DNA from: Candidatus Nanohaloarchaea archaeon
GTDB taxonomy: Archaea > Nanohalarchaeota > Nanosalinia > Nanosalinales > Nanosalinaceae
Assembly: GCA_014297435.1 (NCBI GenBank)
Contig: JACOQA010000004.1
Location: forward strand, 1-64,000
Length of the DNA stretch: 64,000 bases
Reading direction: 5' to 3'
The notes beneath the pieces were generated by a model, which was given only the letters and a program-made list of their open reading frames with translations, ran no database searches and was not told the origin of the DNA. Below, in pieces: positions 1-8,002 of the stretch. The translations under genes were made by a program, and so were the position numbers. Every line of letters starts with the position of its first letter. Position 1 is the first letter of the stretch.

Positions 1-117
1 AATATAGTAGAGACGATGGGTGAAGGCTACGGCAAAAACTACTTTTTGACAGACCAGATGGAGAGTAATATGAACGAAATGGAAAGAATCGCAGACAAAT
101 CGGGTGTGGAACTATGA
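1..117 (+). CDS. 3' end of an unidentified gene (partial)
   Basis: The frame is open from the first base of the window and ends at TGA 115-117. The visible C-terminus is 38 residues, ends in ADKSGVEL and has a mixed, slightly acidic composition. Its stop overlaps the ATG of the next gene (ATGA at 114-117), so the two are probably co-transcribed and translationally coupled. Too little is present to name a family. Confidence 0.6.
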   Translation, partial: NIVETMGEGYGKNYFLTDQMESNMNEMERIADKSGVEL

Positions 118-512
118 ACTCAAATAGAGAGCTTCAATCCATACTTGTAGGAAGCATACTCTTCGGTGTGCTAACTGCAGTTCTTGCGAACAGCACGATG
201 AGCTTTTTCGGTCATAGAAGACTTTTCGAAAATGTGATAATCGCCAAAGTATTCTTCACATCCATCAACATCATCCTGCTCTCCGCACTTTCAATCAACT
301 ACTACAGAATCTACTCAGAAATATCAACCAAAATGGCGAGAAGCCTCACAATATTCAGCCTCGCACTACTCATGTACGCCATAACATCAAGCCCATTATT
401 CCGCGCATTCTTCGGAATAAAAGGAGGACCAGGACTTGGAGTATTCGCCTACATACCAGATCTCTTCGTGACAATAGCATCAGGGATTATACTTTATGAG
501 AGCTATCAGTAA
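114..512 (+). CDS. small four-helix membrane protein
   Basis: The product has 132 residues with four hydrophobic segments at about residues 9-33, 41-64, 77-96 and 113-130, and a short Arg-rich link after the first helix (FFGHRRLF). It looks like one of the short integral membrane proteins of unknown function common in halophilic archaea; I cannot assign a family with certainty. The start ATG overlaps the stop of the preceding gene (ATGA), which supports this start. It converges on the HEPN gene with a 7-bp overlap of the 3' ends. Confidence 0.75.
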   Translation: MNSNRELQSILVGSILFGVLTAVLANSTMSFFGHRRLFENVIIAKVFFTSINIILLSALSINYYRIYSEISTKMARSLTIFSLALLMYAITSSPLFRAFFGIKGGPGLGVFAYIPDLFVTIASGIILYESYQ

Positions 513-907
513 TCCAATTCTTTCTTTGTTTTCTTGAGAAATCTCTTCGATGCTTTCAAAGCTCGATCTGCATCATCGAGAGAAACTTTCTTGTTCTTGT
601 ATTGAATTGCAGTCTTCTCATCTACAACCCATTTTCTAACAGAGTCGACATTTGACTTGAAGTTATCCGAAATAAGACTATCCTCATACAGTCCTTGAAG
701 AGATCTAGAAGTCTTCGAATGATCGCTGTTCGTATGACCTCTTTTCTCCAACATAAGTGCATCAACCGACTTAATCATTGCCATTATGCAGTTTACAACA
801 ACAGGATTCCAGATCTTGTCATTTTTCTGGAGAATGTTTTCGTAACTGCTTTCAGCGGATTCTATATACTCTTCAGCTTCTTTAATCGAATCATTTACTC
901 TATTCAT
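506..907 (-). CDS. HEPN-domain protein (toxin half of a HEPN-MNT pair)
   Basis: This is a 133-residue all-alpha protein. The C-terminal part has the HEPN pattern of an Arg followed by a Tyr (SVRKWVVDEKTAIQY) and then an Ala/Lys-rich last helix (DADRALKASKRFLKK). The N-terminal half has the EAEEYIESAE and VNCIMAMIKSVDAL helices typical of HEPN proteins. The classical Rx4-6H RNase motif is not obvious; the R...Y form is seen. HEPN proteins paired with minimal nucleotidyltransferases form type VII toxin-antitoxin modules in which the nucleotidyltransferase can AMPylate the HEPN partner. Here the gene starts inside the last 8 bp of the MNT gene, a typical coupled arrangement. Function as a toxin is inferred from family and context. 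Confidence 0.75.
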   Translation of the reverse strand: MNRVNDSIKEAEEYIESAESSYENILQKNDKIWNPVVVNCIMAMIKSVDALMLEKRGHTNSDHSKTSRSLQGLYEDSLISDNFKSNVDSVRKWVVDEKTAIQYKNKKVSLDDADRALKASKRFLKKTKKELDY

Positions 908-1526
908 AAAACAAGTCCTCCAGTTCTTTCCCCCTCAGTGCTTTTCCATCTCTAATCACACCAGACTCAAATCTGTCCTTTGATTTTAGATTTCTTTCAA
1001 ATTCAGACACTGTTTCTACTACTGGCACTATTTCTGTTTCTTCACCAGAATGTTTCTTCGCCAAATCTAGAGCTTTAGACTTTACTTTTTCTTTGTCTTT
1101 CCCATCCTTGATCAAAACTAGAATATCGATATCTGAATTTGAATCTGCTGTCCCTCTTGCAACACTGCCAAACAAAACTATAGATTCAATCTCTTCCTTA
1201 TGTGTAGAATTTTCAAATAGTCCGATTGCGAACAGAACTCCTTTTTCCCACAGATCTGAGATGTCTCCTTTCAACATTTCGCGAACTGCATCATCGTACC
1301 TTGAATGTGGGTTATATTCTATAAGATATGAACCTGCCTTTTTTCTAAACTTCACTAAACCAAGGTCTGACAGCTCTTCAAGGAATTTCTTGACAGAAGG
1401 ATTGGACCCAGATGTTTTCTCCGCGATTTCATTAATGCTGAAAAAATCGCCGGGATTGTCCTTTAACAACTTCAGTACTTCTCTCTTGTACTCTCCACCT
1501 AATAGGTCAGCGAATTTTTCGGCCAT
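900..1526 (-). CDS. winged-helix / MNT nucleotidyltransferase fusion (antitoxin of the HEPN pair)
   Basis: This 208-residue protein has two parts. Residues about 1-75 form a winged-helix DNA-binding domain (KEVLKLLKDNPGDFFSINE, then SNPSVKKFLEELSDLGLVKF). Residues about 110-190 are a minimal nucleotidyltransferase with the pol-beta signature VLFGSVARGTADSNSDIDIL (GSxxxG then SDxD metal ligands). MNT proteins act on a HEPN partner, and the partner follows directly with an 8-bp overlap. The N-terminal HTH suggests that it also represses its own operon. A set of three 20-bp repeats lies just upstream of the start and is the obvious operator candidate. Confidence 0.85.
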   Translation of the reverse strand: MAEKFADLLGGEYKREVLKLLKDNPGDFFSINEIAEKTSGSNPSVKKFLEELSDLGLVKFRKKAGSYLIEYNPHSRYDDAVREMLKGDISDLWEKGVLFAIGLFENSTHKEEIESIVLFGSVARGTADSNSDIDILVLIKDGKDKEKVKSKALDLAKKHSGEETEIVPVVETVSEFERNLKSKDRFESGVIRDGKALRGKELEDLFYE

Positions 1527-1550
1527 GTAGCCATTATTTGAAGCAAAGTT

Positions 1551-1610
1551 TAAATGTTTAAAGTTTTCTTTAAATGCTTAAAGAATTCTTTAATTGTTTA
1601 AACTTTTCTT
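1551..1610. repeat. three tandem 20-bp iterons, likely operator of the HEPN-MNT operon
   Basis: Three direct repeats of exactly 20 bp lie at 1551-1570, 1571-1590 and 1591-1610, and a fourth copy begins at 1611 (TAAG). Each unit has the form TAAWTGYTTAAA followed by an A/T-rich TTCTT end. The array starts 25 bp before the ATG of the MNT gene at 1526, so it covers the expected TATA/BRE position. Spacing of about two helical turns would place bound repressors on one face of the DNA. Binding by the HTH domain of the MNT protein is inference. Confidence 0.75.
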
Positions 1611-1678
1611 TAAGATCTGGATGAATTTGGGTCTAAGTTTGGAATACGCTGTTTAAAGGGAGTCGAGAAGCTCTGTGT

Positions 1679-2758
1679 ATGAAAGAAAGTTATATCCATA
1701 GGTTGAAGGATGAGTCTACTAAAATCGTTTTAGCAGCTTTTTTCCTTACGGCGATGTCTGTGGCAGCTTTTACAGCGTTCCAGACATCAGGGGGTTCTGG
1801 CAGTGAGCTGCAAGAGGTTTTCTATACTGGCGGTGAAGGACCTCAGGAGCGTGCTGAGATATATCAGTACAGTAATTCGGAAGAAGGAGAGCCCGTTGTG
1901 ATGGTTCCGGGTCTCGGTCTCGATGAATATATCTACACGGATACCCCTGACGGCAGAGATGGCTGGGCTCAGATATTCGATGAGAACGGCTACAATTCGT
2001 ATGTCTACAACCCTCCGAACATCGTTGACTCGAATGAAACTGTGAATGATTCCATGAGTACATCCCAATGGAGTCTTGGTCGTGCATGGAGCAAGTGGGG
2101 CTTCGGACCTCAGCAGGGAGAAGCATATGAGGATAGCAAGTATCCTGTCGCTCAGATTCAAGATCTCGAAAATAACTTCCCGCAGTATACCAGCGGTATG
2201 TCTGGCGGAAGTAAATCGGGCAGCAGCCAAGCAGATAGAACTGGTAGTCAAAGAGGCGGACAGTTTGATGGAAATCTCTCAGATCAGAAAGGAGGTCAAC
2301 AATCGAGTAGAAGCGGTCAAGGTTCAGCTCAAGGAGGCAGCAGATTTGGCTCTCAAGCCTCGACAGAAGCACTTATCGACCTGCTTGAAAGAACAGGTCC
2401 TGCAACCGTTATCGTCCACTCGGCAGAAGGAGCTACAGGTTTTGAAGTAGCACGGCAGAGACCTGACCTGATCGAGACCCTGGTCGCTGTCGAACCAGTC
2501 GGATGTCCGGAGACTCAGAGCCAGGTGTTCAACGACACGGAGTTCGTCGCGGTCTACGGCGACTACGTCCAGGATAGAGGTCAGACAGGAAGAAAACAAG
2601 CCTGTGAGACAACTGTTGAAATGGTCAACCAAAATGGTGGAACTGCAGAGATGGTCTCGTTACCTGATATGGGCGTAAAAGGCAACTCTCATCTCTTGAT
2701 GCAGGGAGAGAACAACGAAGAGATTGGTGAGATTATAATGGACAGATTAGAGGGTTAA
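1679..2758 (+). CDS. membrane-anchored alpha/beta hydrolase with a low-complexity insert
   Basis: The 359-residue product has one N-terminal transmembrane or signal segment (about 15-35). A hydrolase core begins with EPVVMVPGLGLDEYIY and has the nucleophile-elbow-like IVHSAEGATGFEVA, where Ser replaces the centre of the usual GxSxG with Glu two places later. The C-terminal block GNSHLLMQGENNEEIGEII supplies the likely catalytic His. Between about residues 170 and 230 lies a Gly/Ser/Gln-rich insert without predicted structure. Family resemblance is to secreted lipases and esterases of the alpha/beta superfamily; the substrate is unknown. It probably acts outside the membrane. No partner genes are adjacent. 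Confidence 0.75.
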   Translation: MKESYIHRLKDESTKIVLAAFFLTAMSVAAFTAFQTSGGSGSELQEVFYTGGEGPQERAEIYQYSNSEEGEPVVMVPGLGLDEYIYTDTPDGRDGWAQIFDENGYNSYVYNPPNIVDSNETVNDSMSTSQWSLGRAWSKWGFGPQQGEAYEDSKYPVAQIQDLENNFPQYTSGMSGGSKSGSSQADRTGSQRGGQFDGNLSDQKGGQQSSRSGQGSAQGGSRFGSQASTEALIDLLERTGPATVIVHSAEGATGFEVARQRPDLIETLVAVEPVGCPETQSQVFNDTEFVAVYGDYVQDRGQTGRKQACETTVEMVNQNGGTAEMVSLPDMGVKGNSHLLMQGENNEEIGEIIMDRLEG

Positions 2759-2920
2759 TTTTTCCTCTAACTTTCTTCTTAATTATCTTCGGACATATTT
2801 TTACCAAAATTGGGTGGTTTAACTCAGTCGCCATCACTCAGAAAGGAGCTTCCCGTCGTTGTGTTCAGAGCTCTCTTATAGAATCCCTTTTAAGGGAAAG
2901 AGATGCCTGGTGTAAATCCA

Positions 2921-3050
2921 GTCTAATTCGAGAAAGTAGTCCGCTCAGCGCCCGAAGAAACGAAGCAGTATTTTCCGCCCTGACCTCACTATTCGTTTGA
3001 GTGACCGGAGATCAGGTGGTTGATTCGGTTCCAGAAATTACGGATTAGAC
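2921..3050 (+). ncRNA. candidate structured RNA closed by a 10-bp helix
   Basis: The 387-bp stretch between the hydrolase and glycosyltransferase genes has no convincing reading frame but a strong long-range complementarity. Bases 2921-2930 (GTCTAATTCG) pair with 3041-3050 (CGGATTAGAC) over 10 bp with one G-U. Inside, CCTGA pairs with TCAGG and encloses TCACT/AGTGA with a 9-nt loop. Just upstream, CTGG-TGTAAAT-CCAG and CTCT-AGAG/CCCTT-AAGGG hairpins can form. The layout fits a noncoding RNA of about 200-250 nt. I tested SRP and RNase P RNA signatures by eye and neither fits well, and strand is uncertain. No transcript is demonstrated. Confidence 0.35.
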
Positions 3051-3103
3051 AGACGATTTATTTCTCGCCCAAGCATAAGCTGTCCAAGTAACCATCTACA
3101 AAC

Positions 3104-3117
3104 CGTAAATTTATATA
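3104..3117 (+). promoter_or_regulatory. BRE/TATA promoter of the glycosyltransferase gene
   Basis: A TATA box (TTTATATA, about 3110-3117) preceded by a purine-containing BRE (CGTAAA) sits about 30 bp before the ATG at 3146. This spacing predicts a leaderless or nearly leaderless transcript. Confidence 0.55.
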
Positions 3118-3145
3118 TTTGCCACATTAAAGTAACAAATAAGGT

Positions 3146-4414
3146 ATGAGTTCTTCCCTAATCGTTCCGGCATACAACGAGGAAGAAATTATCGAGAACA
3201 CTCTAGACCATCTAAACGATCTAGAGCCATATTTTGAAGAAATTTATCTGATGGACGACGCCTCCATCGATTCCACACAACAGAGAATAGAAGAGTACCT
3301 GAAAGAAAACGACACAGATGTCAAAGTAGCTTACATGATGGAAAACGGAGACAAAGTAGGAGCGATTCGGGAAGCTGTAAGACACACAGACTCAGAGAAT
3401 GTAGTGCTAACTGACTCGGACACCGAACTTTCCAATCCGGAGAAGCTTGAAGATGCAGAAACTTACCTGGATGAAAATAAGCTTGAAGGCTTAGCTTTCA
3501 AGATTGTACCCGACTGTTCTTCTGAAAACCTTAAAGATAGGATATGGACCAGACTTCAGGACTTTGAGTACGCGATGACCCGTTCCTTTGCTGACTACAC
3601 GACCGGCGAGAGTTTTAGACTTGATCCTGACCACAAAAAGGTAAAGGTAGTTCCCGGAGCCGGTGGAATGTACAAAACTGAAGAACTTCAGGAGGCTTTG
3701 GATAATCATAGCGGCAAGCATGCCGGAGACGACATCGAGACAACATCTTACGTACAGCTAATACAGGACGGTGCTATCGATCACTTCGACGATATCGTAA
3801 TGAAAACAAAAGCCCCAATTTCTTACGAGGAGTTGAACGCACAGAGAAAAAGGTGGATGAAAGGCGGATTCCAGGCATTCCAAGAACAACCGCTAGAACA
3901 TCTTAAAGAAACTCTTTCAGGTTCAAGATATGGTCAGGTTATGGCAACCGAAACCGCCGCAGCAGCAACAGCACCCCTACTTCTAGGAAAAGCAGGTTTT
4001 GAAGCATCTCAAGGTGATTTCGCGGGCATGGCTGATTCACTTGAGCATCTAGCCTATGTACAGGTAGGTATGACAGCAGTTCTAGGAAGCCACGCAATAT
4101 CTAAAGACGACTTTGTTGATAAGAAAACTATTCCTGCCGGAGCAGCAATGCCTCTTTACAAACCTGCTGTAGTAATTCCCTCGCTTGTACAGGCGGAAAA
4201 AGAGGTTGTTACCGAAGAGGTTTCAGAAGCGAAGGAAGGATTTTTCCAAGGTATAGAGGAAGGCAACAGCGAATACAGTCGTATAAGAGAGCTAGGAAGG
4301 GCGTTTGAGAGGTCCAGACAGAAAGCAAGGGAAATATTCAGCTTTGGAGAGGAAGACGAAACGGAAGCCTTGTTGGAGGAAGACAGCCACTCAGAAGCCG
4401 TGGCGGCAGACTGA
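3146..4414 (+). CDS. family 2 glycosyltransferase (processive type)
   Basis: The product has 422 residues. A GT-A domain starts at residue 4 (SLIVPAYNEEEIIENTL) and has the nucleotide-sugar binding DD (MDDASIDST) and the DxD-type LTDSDTEL. The acceptor motif is GAGGMYKTEEL, the catalytic-base region is GDDIETTSY, and QRKRWMKGGFQ near residue 235 is the QxxRW motif of processive GT2 enzymes such as cellulose, chitin and hyaluronan synthases. Unlike those enzymes there are only weakly hydrophobic stretches after the motif (about 265-330), so membrane anchoring is doubtful. The C-terminus is an acidic, charged tail. It probably builds a surface polysaccharide or glycan from a nucleotide sugar; the sugar cannot be predicted. 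Confidence 0.85.
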   Translation: MSSSLIVPAYNEEEIIENTLDHLNDLEPYFEEIYLMDDASIDSTQQRIEEYLKENDTDVKVAYMMENGDKVGAIREAVRHTDSENVVLTDSDTELSNPEKLEDAETYLDENKLEGLAFKIVPDCSSENLKDRIWTRLQDFEYAMTRSFADYTTGESFRLDPDHKKVKVVPGAGGMYKTEELQEALDNHSGKHAGDDIETTSYVQLIQDGAIDHFDDIVMKTKAPISYEELNAQRKRWMKGGFQAFQEQPLEHLKETLSGSRYGQVMATETAAAATAPLLLGKAGFEASQGDFAGMADSLEHLAYVQVGMTAVLGSHAISKDDFVDKKTIPAGAAMPLYKPAVVIPSLVQAEKEVVTEEVSEAKEGFFQGIEEGNSEYSRIRELGRAFERSRQKAREIFSFGEEDETEALLEEDSHSEAVAAD

Positions 4415-4486
4415 ATTTAAGCTGGTTCGAATTACCACTCAATTTTTTCAGTTAAAATAAAAGCAACCAGAGAAAAAAAGTAATTT

Positions 4487-4996
4487 ATGATCCGTGAGTA
4501 CGCACCTATCGGGTTGATTCCAGCAGCGTGGTTGATGACATTAGCGACGCTTGTATACCCGAAGATAAGTACTTACTGGATTGAGCATATGCACTACTTC
4601 ATGATAGCTTTTCTCGGAGGTTTCACGCTTTTTTCCTGGAGACAGATGGACTCCGACCCTGTTTTGAAGATTTGGAGAAACGTGATTGCAGGAGGACTGT
4701 TTTTCACTTTAATAGGAGCTCTCAGTTTCATGAATCTTCCTTACACAGGTTTAATGTCGTGGGCTTCGATAGGATACTGGTTTTTAGCTCCATCAACAGC
4801 CCTATACCTTTCAGCGGAAGAAATGGATAGATATTCTCAGCTCTACAACCAGCTTTCCTTCGTTTCAGTCGCTGGTGTCGCGGTTTTCGTTACAGGTATC
4901 CTCCTAAGTTCTGATCCTGCAATAGCAGTTGGGATAGTAGGGATAGCGGCGGCACAGACTGTGAGTATAGTTGCTGCAGCAGACTTAGACAGCTGA
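4487..4996 (+). CDS. six-helix integral membrane protein, unknown function
   Basis: The 169-residue product has about six hydrophobic segments (roughly 5-24, 36-51, 67-83, 88-110, 123-140 and 145-165) and short polar loops (WRQMDSDPVLKIW after the second). No catalytic or ligand motif was recognised. The ATG follows an A/T-rich stretch that could hold a TATA box. The next decayed frame begins directly after its stop codon. Confidence 0.7.
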   Translation: MIREYAPIGLIPAAWLMTLATLVYPKISTYWIEHMHYFMIAFLGGFTLFSWRQMDSDPVLKIWRNVIAGGLFFTLIGALSFMNLPYTGLMSWASIGYWFLAPSTALYLSAEEMDRYSQLYNQLSFVSVAGVAVFVTGILLSSDPAIAVGIVGIAAAQTVSIVAAADLDS

Positions 4997-5233
4997 ATGT
5001 ATGAGGAAATCGATGATATTAGGAGTTAATTCTCCTCTATAGAGGATCAAGCCATAATACCGGAGGAAGAAATTCTTGGTCAATCCTACCACATTTTCCC
5101 TCTATCAAGTAGAGTGATTGATCAGTGGACAGAGATTTACGTGCAGGCTGATGAAGACCCGAGCGATCTTAAAGCACTTGAAACAGCAAGAGAAACGCCT
5201 AAAGAGCATGAAACCTCATGCTTGAGTTGGTGA
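4997..5233 (+). pseudogene. short gene interrupted by an in-frame TAA
   Basis: An ATG directly follows the stop of the membrane protein gene. Its frame reads MYEEIDDIRS, then TAA at 5027-5029, then continues open for 67 more codons to TGA 5231-5233. The continuation is acidic, protein-like sequence (for example IIPEEEILGQSYHIFPLSSR and YVQADEDPSDLKAL). The composition matches neighbouring genes, so this looks like a real coding sequence broken by one nonsense change. A shorter protein from an internal GTG (about residue 39) remains possible. The remaining 80 bp to 5314 show nothing recognisable. No family was identified. Confidence 0.45.
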
Positions 5234-5314
5234 GAACGCCTTCTGAAAAATCCTTATATTGAATCATTTGAAGAGAAAATAATTGAACGAGTTTAGACAG
5301 ACAACTTACTAAAC

Positions 5315-5806
5315 TTAGATATCGTCCATCAAGTCATCTTTCTTCTCCTCAAACTCTTCTTCCGTGATAACTCCTTCATCCTTCAGATCTTTCAGTTTCT
5401 CGAGCTTGTCAAATTCATCCTCTCCATCTTTGTGTTGAGACTCTTCGTTGTCGGAGACCTGTTGCTTCATCTTGTTTTCAACGTCTACGGATACGTCTGT
5501 GACTGCGTCCCTTGGACCGCTCGAACCGGCAAGTGTCATAACCTTCCATGTTTTGGTCATCGCCCATGCCCCAACAGGAAGGAACAGTATTGTTAGCATC
5601 AAAGCAAGGCTTAAACTGAACCATATTATTCCAAGCCACCAACCTATGAAGAGGAACCAGATTAGCCTGACGACGGGATTTGTCTTAGATCTTCCGTTTC
5701 CTCCGGATAGAAGCATTACGAAACCGAAGAAACCTAGTAAAGCGATTAGAGGAAGAATAATATTTCCAAAACCTGTTGACCCTGCACTCATAGCCATCGC
5801 CAGCAT
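5315..5806 (-). CDS. YccF-like membrane protein with C-terminal SHOCT domain
   Basis: The 163-residue product opens with a hydrophobic helix (about 10-33). It then has a YccF-type inner-membrane component (NPVVRLIWFLFIGWWLGIIW, then a second hydrophobic stretch LALMLTILFLPVGAWAMTKT). An acidic linker leads to a C-terminal SHOCT motif, LEKLKDLKDEGVITEEEFEE. SHOCT domains are short oligomerisation or tethering modules, and YccF domains occur in membrane proteins of unknown function. Several Met codons lie near the N-terminus; the first is used here. It is followed downstream by a convergent decayed gene. Confidence 0.75.
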   Translation of the reverse strand: MLAMAMSAGSTGFGNIILPLIALLGFFGFVMLLSGGNGRSKTNPVVRLIWFLFIGWWLGIIWFSLSLALMLTILFLPVGAWAMTKTWKVMTLAGSSGPRDAVTDVSVDVENKMKQQVSDNEESQHKDGEDEFDKLEKLKDLKDEGVITEEEFEEKKDDLMDDI

Positions 5807-5868
5807 ATCAAACCCTTTCTCATATACAGTTTAAAACATGTTCTCTGGAAAACCCGGAAAAAAGGATT

Positions 5869-7464
5869 TTAGAAGATGTCGAGGATCTTCTCGACCAGTC
5901 CAGGACTTTTGTAGAACTGTGCTGTAGGTCCTTGAGGTTTCTCACCTGATTTCGCAAACTCTTCTGCATCCTTGTAAAGCTGGTTTGCTTCCTCAGGACT
6001 GAAATCGCTGCTGTAATCTTCAAGCCTAGTCAGGTACTCCCTAAACCTTTCAGTCTCTTCCTGTCCAAGACTATCGGGAACTACGTTCGAAGCAACCTCT
6101 TTAGGCTCTTCCCATTCGGAGGCTTTCTCAACAAGTTCGCGTGCCTCACCGAGCTCAAGACTTTGCTTTACCTCGGCATCCATATCTTCCCACTTAATTT
6201 CCTCAACCTTCGATTCAACAAAACTCTCTACATTGCTAAGAGATTCACTGTTCTTAGCTTCATCAACAATTTTGTTGAGGAAGTCCGCTTTCTGGGCTTC
6301 CGTAAGCTGTTTTGCCAAGTCGCTTTCCTCGTTGACAACCTCCTTCATGAATTCTTGGGCTCTTCTAGCCTCTTTCTCGTTTACAGCTCCATCGAGGTAC
6401 TGTTTCTCGAGGTAGTCGACGCCACCTCTAAAGAAATCGACATCTTCTTCATCCTCTATCTCATCGACCATGTTGCTGCCGAAAACTTTGCCAAGCTCTG
6501 CCGAAAATTCGGCTTCCTTCATGATCCGTGAGTAAAGCTCTTTTGCCTCTTCATCAGTAAGTTCATCTCCGTATTCAGAGGAGATTTCCTTTGCTTTCTG
6601 GTAGAGTCGTTTTGCTCTCTCCTCATCGATGTAATCCGTATTTATTAGCTGTTTGAAACTTGTCTGAGAATCTATCTGTTCTATAAGCCTGTTTGCTCTT
6701 GACTCGGTCATTTCTCCGAAGTCATGTGTAATTGTCTGGACGTCTCTCGCTATTTCTCTTGCTTCATCGCTCTCTGCAAATCTTTCAACTGCATCACCCG
6801 CATCCTGAACTGAGTCAAATGCCGAGCTGTAAATTCGCTGCATCTCATCACTGTTCAACCGCTCCCAGCTTTCAACTCCTAGTTCTTCCGCTTTCTGCAC
6901 AGCATTCCTGTAAAATCTTTTAGCTTCTTTGTCTGTCAACTCGGAGTAAGTTTCCTTTGTAGCGTATTCAGTTCCCTCAACAACCCCGTTATAGAACTCT
7001 TGAGCTTCTTTGCTTGTAACTGCTTCATAACCTTCCTCACCAAGCTGTTTGGAGTCTTCAACGACGTTAGAGTAGAATTCTTGTGCATGCTCATCTGTCG
7101 CCTCCTTTACAACCTCCGAACCGAACTCGTCGGCTCGCTCCATACTGTTTTCGTAAAACTGTTGAGCCTGTTCATCTGTCGCTTCTTGATAAGCTTCTTC
7201 TCCGGTTTCCTGAACCGCTTCAGCACCGTCCTCTATAGCTTTACCGGTAATTCTGCCAGCGCTTTCAGCAGCATCCCGGAACTCATCCCGATTCTGTTCT
7301 ATAGTTTCACCCGCGCTCTCAACTGCATCGCCTACACTTCCTGCAGCATCATCTATGGCTCCCCCTATACCTCCTCCGCCTCCCAAACTAAAAGCTGTAG
7401 AGGTTGAAACTGAAAGGGTTATGGTTACGAGCAAAACCATGAACTTGGTAGTACGGTTCATCAT
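5869..7464 (-). CDS. secreted protein of tandem 27-residue helical repeats
   Basis: This is a 531-residue protein with an N-terminal signal peptide (MMNRTTKFMVLLVTITLSVS), then a Gly-rich stretch. From about residue 90 comes a run of helical repeats with a clear 27-residue period. The repeat core is [A/L]TD[E/K]xAxxFYxN followed by a VExAxxLG-type second helix. At least five units are regular, and further degenerate ones reach about residue 350. The protein is very acidic and has no cysteine. It resembles no enzyme; a surface or periplasm-like scaffold or binding role is possible but is inference. The gene stands alone between the YccF-like gene and a divergent regulator gene. Confidence 0.75.
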   Translation of the reverse strand: MMNRTTKFMVLLVTITLSVSTSTAFSLGGGGGIGGAIDDAAGSVGDAVESAGETIEQNRDEFRDAAESAGRITGKAIEDGAEAVQETGEEAYQEATDEQAQQFYENSMERADEFGSEVVKEATDEHAQEFYSNVVEDSKQLGEEGYEAVTSKEAQEFYNGVVEGTEYATKETYSELTDKEAKRFYRNAVQKAEELGVESWERLNSDEMQRIYSSAFDSVQDAGDAVERFAESDEAREIARDVQTITHDFGEMTESRANRLIEQIDSQTSFKQLINTDYIDEERAKRLYQKAKEISSEYGDELTDEEAKELYSRIMKEAEFSAELGKVFGSNMVDEIEDEEDVDFFRGGVDYLEKQYLDGAVNEKEARRAQEFMKEVVNEESDLAKQLTEAQKADFLNKIVDEAKNSESLSNVESFVESKVEEIKWEDMDAEVKQSLELGEARELVEKASEWEEPKEVASNVVPDSLGQEETERFREYLTRLEDYSSDFSPEEANQLYKDAEEFAKSGEKPQGPTAQFYKSPGLVEKILDIF

Positions 7465-7615
7465 GATTAAGCAGCTTTATCTCAAATTTGAAAAACGTTT
7501 CTCGAACTTAGACGTCTTATCTCGAGCAGAAAAATTGATTTACAGTCTTGAAAGGCAGGTTTATCCACGGATTTAAACGTTAGAGTCTCGAATAATATTT
7601 ATCGGCGATCAAACC

Positions 7616-7969
7616 ATGGAGCAAGAGACAGTAAGAAAAGCTGTAGTGAAGGCCAAAGACACACATTCCAGAAGTTTCAACCACTTGACCGACAATTTCC
7701 ACGTTATAATGTCCGCATTAAGATATTACAGCGTTAAGAAAGGGAAGACCTTCACCTCGAACGAGATGGCTGAAGACTTTCCAGTATCAATTCCTGTGGC
7801 CGGTTCCTGTCTAAGTCTTCTAGAAGAGCTGGACGTTGTGAAGCCAAGAACCCGTTCGAGCTCTCCCGACCGCTATATGCCACGCGACACAGACATGGAA
7901 AGAATGATGGAAGTCAAAGAAATTCTAGAGAAGAACTATGAGATCGAAAACTTCATGCCCGACAACTAA
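7616..7969 (+). CDS. small winged-helix-like DNA-binding protein
   Basis: The 117-residue product has a central winged-helix pattern: a helix ending in FHVIMSALRYY, then FTSNEMAEDFPVSIPVAGSC as the helix-turn-helix, and SLLEELDVVKPRTRSSSPDR as last helix plus wing. It is related in layout to small archaeal wHTH regulators; the target is unknown. A TATA-like AATATTTATC lies about 20 bp before the ATG. It is divergent from the repeat-protein gene, which makes that gene a candidate target. Confidence 0.6.
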   Translation: MEQETVRKAVVKAKDTHSRSFNHLTDNFHVIMSALRYYSVKKGKTFTSNEMAEDFPVSIPVAGSCLSLLEELDVVKPRTRSSSPDRYMPRDTDMERMMEVKEILEKNYEIENFMPDN

Positions 7970-8002
7970 TACAAAAACACGTTTCCACAAAACGAATACT
8001 GT

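Noticed and set aside
2921-3050. SRP (7S) or RNase P RNA identity for the structured region
   Set aside because: The minus strand contains GGTCAGG and the plus strand AGAAACGAAGCAG, but neither the SRP helix-8 GGAA/AGCAG arrangement nor the RNase P P4 pairing and conserved loops can be completed by eye. Left as an unassigned RNA.
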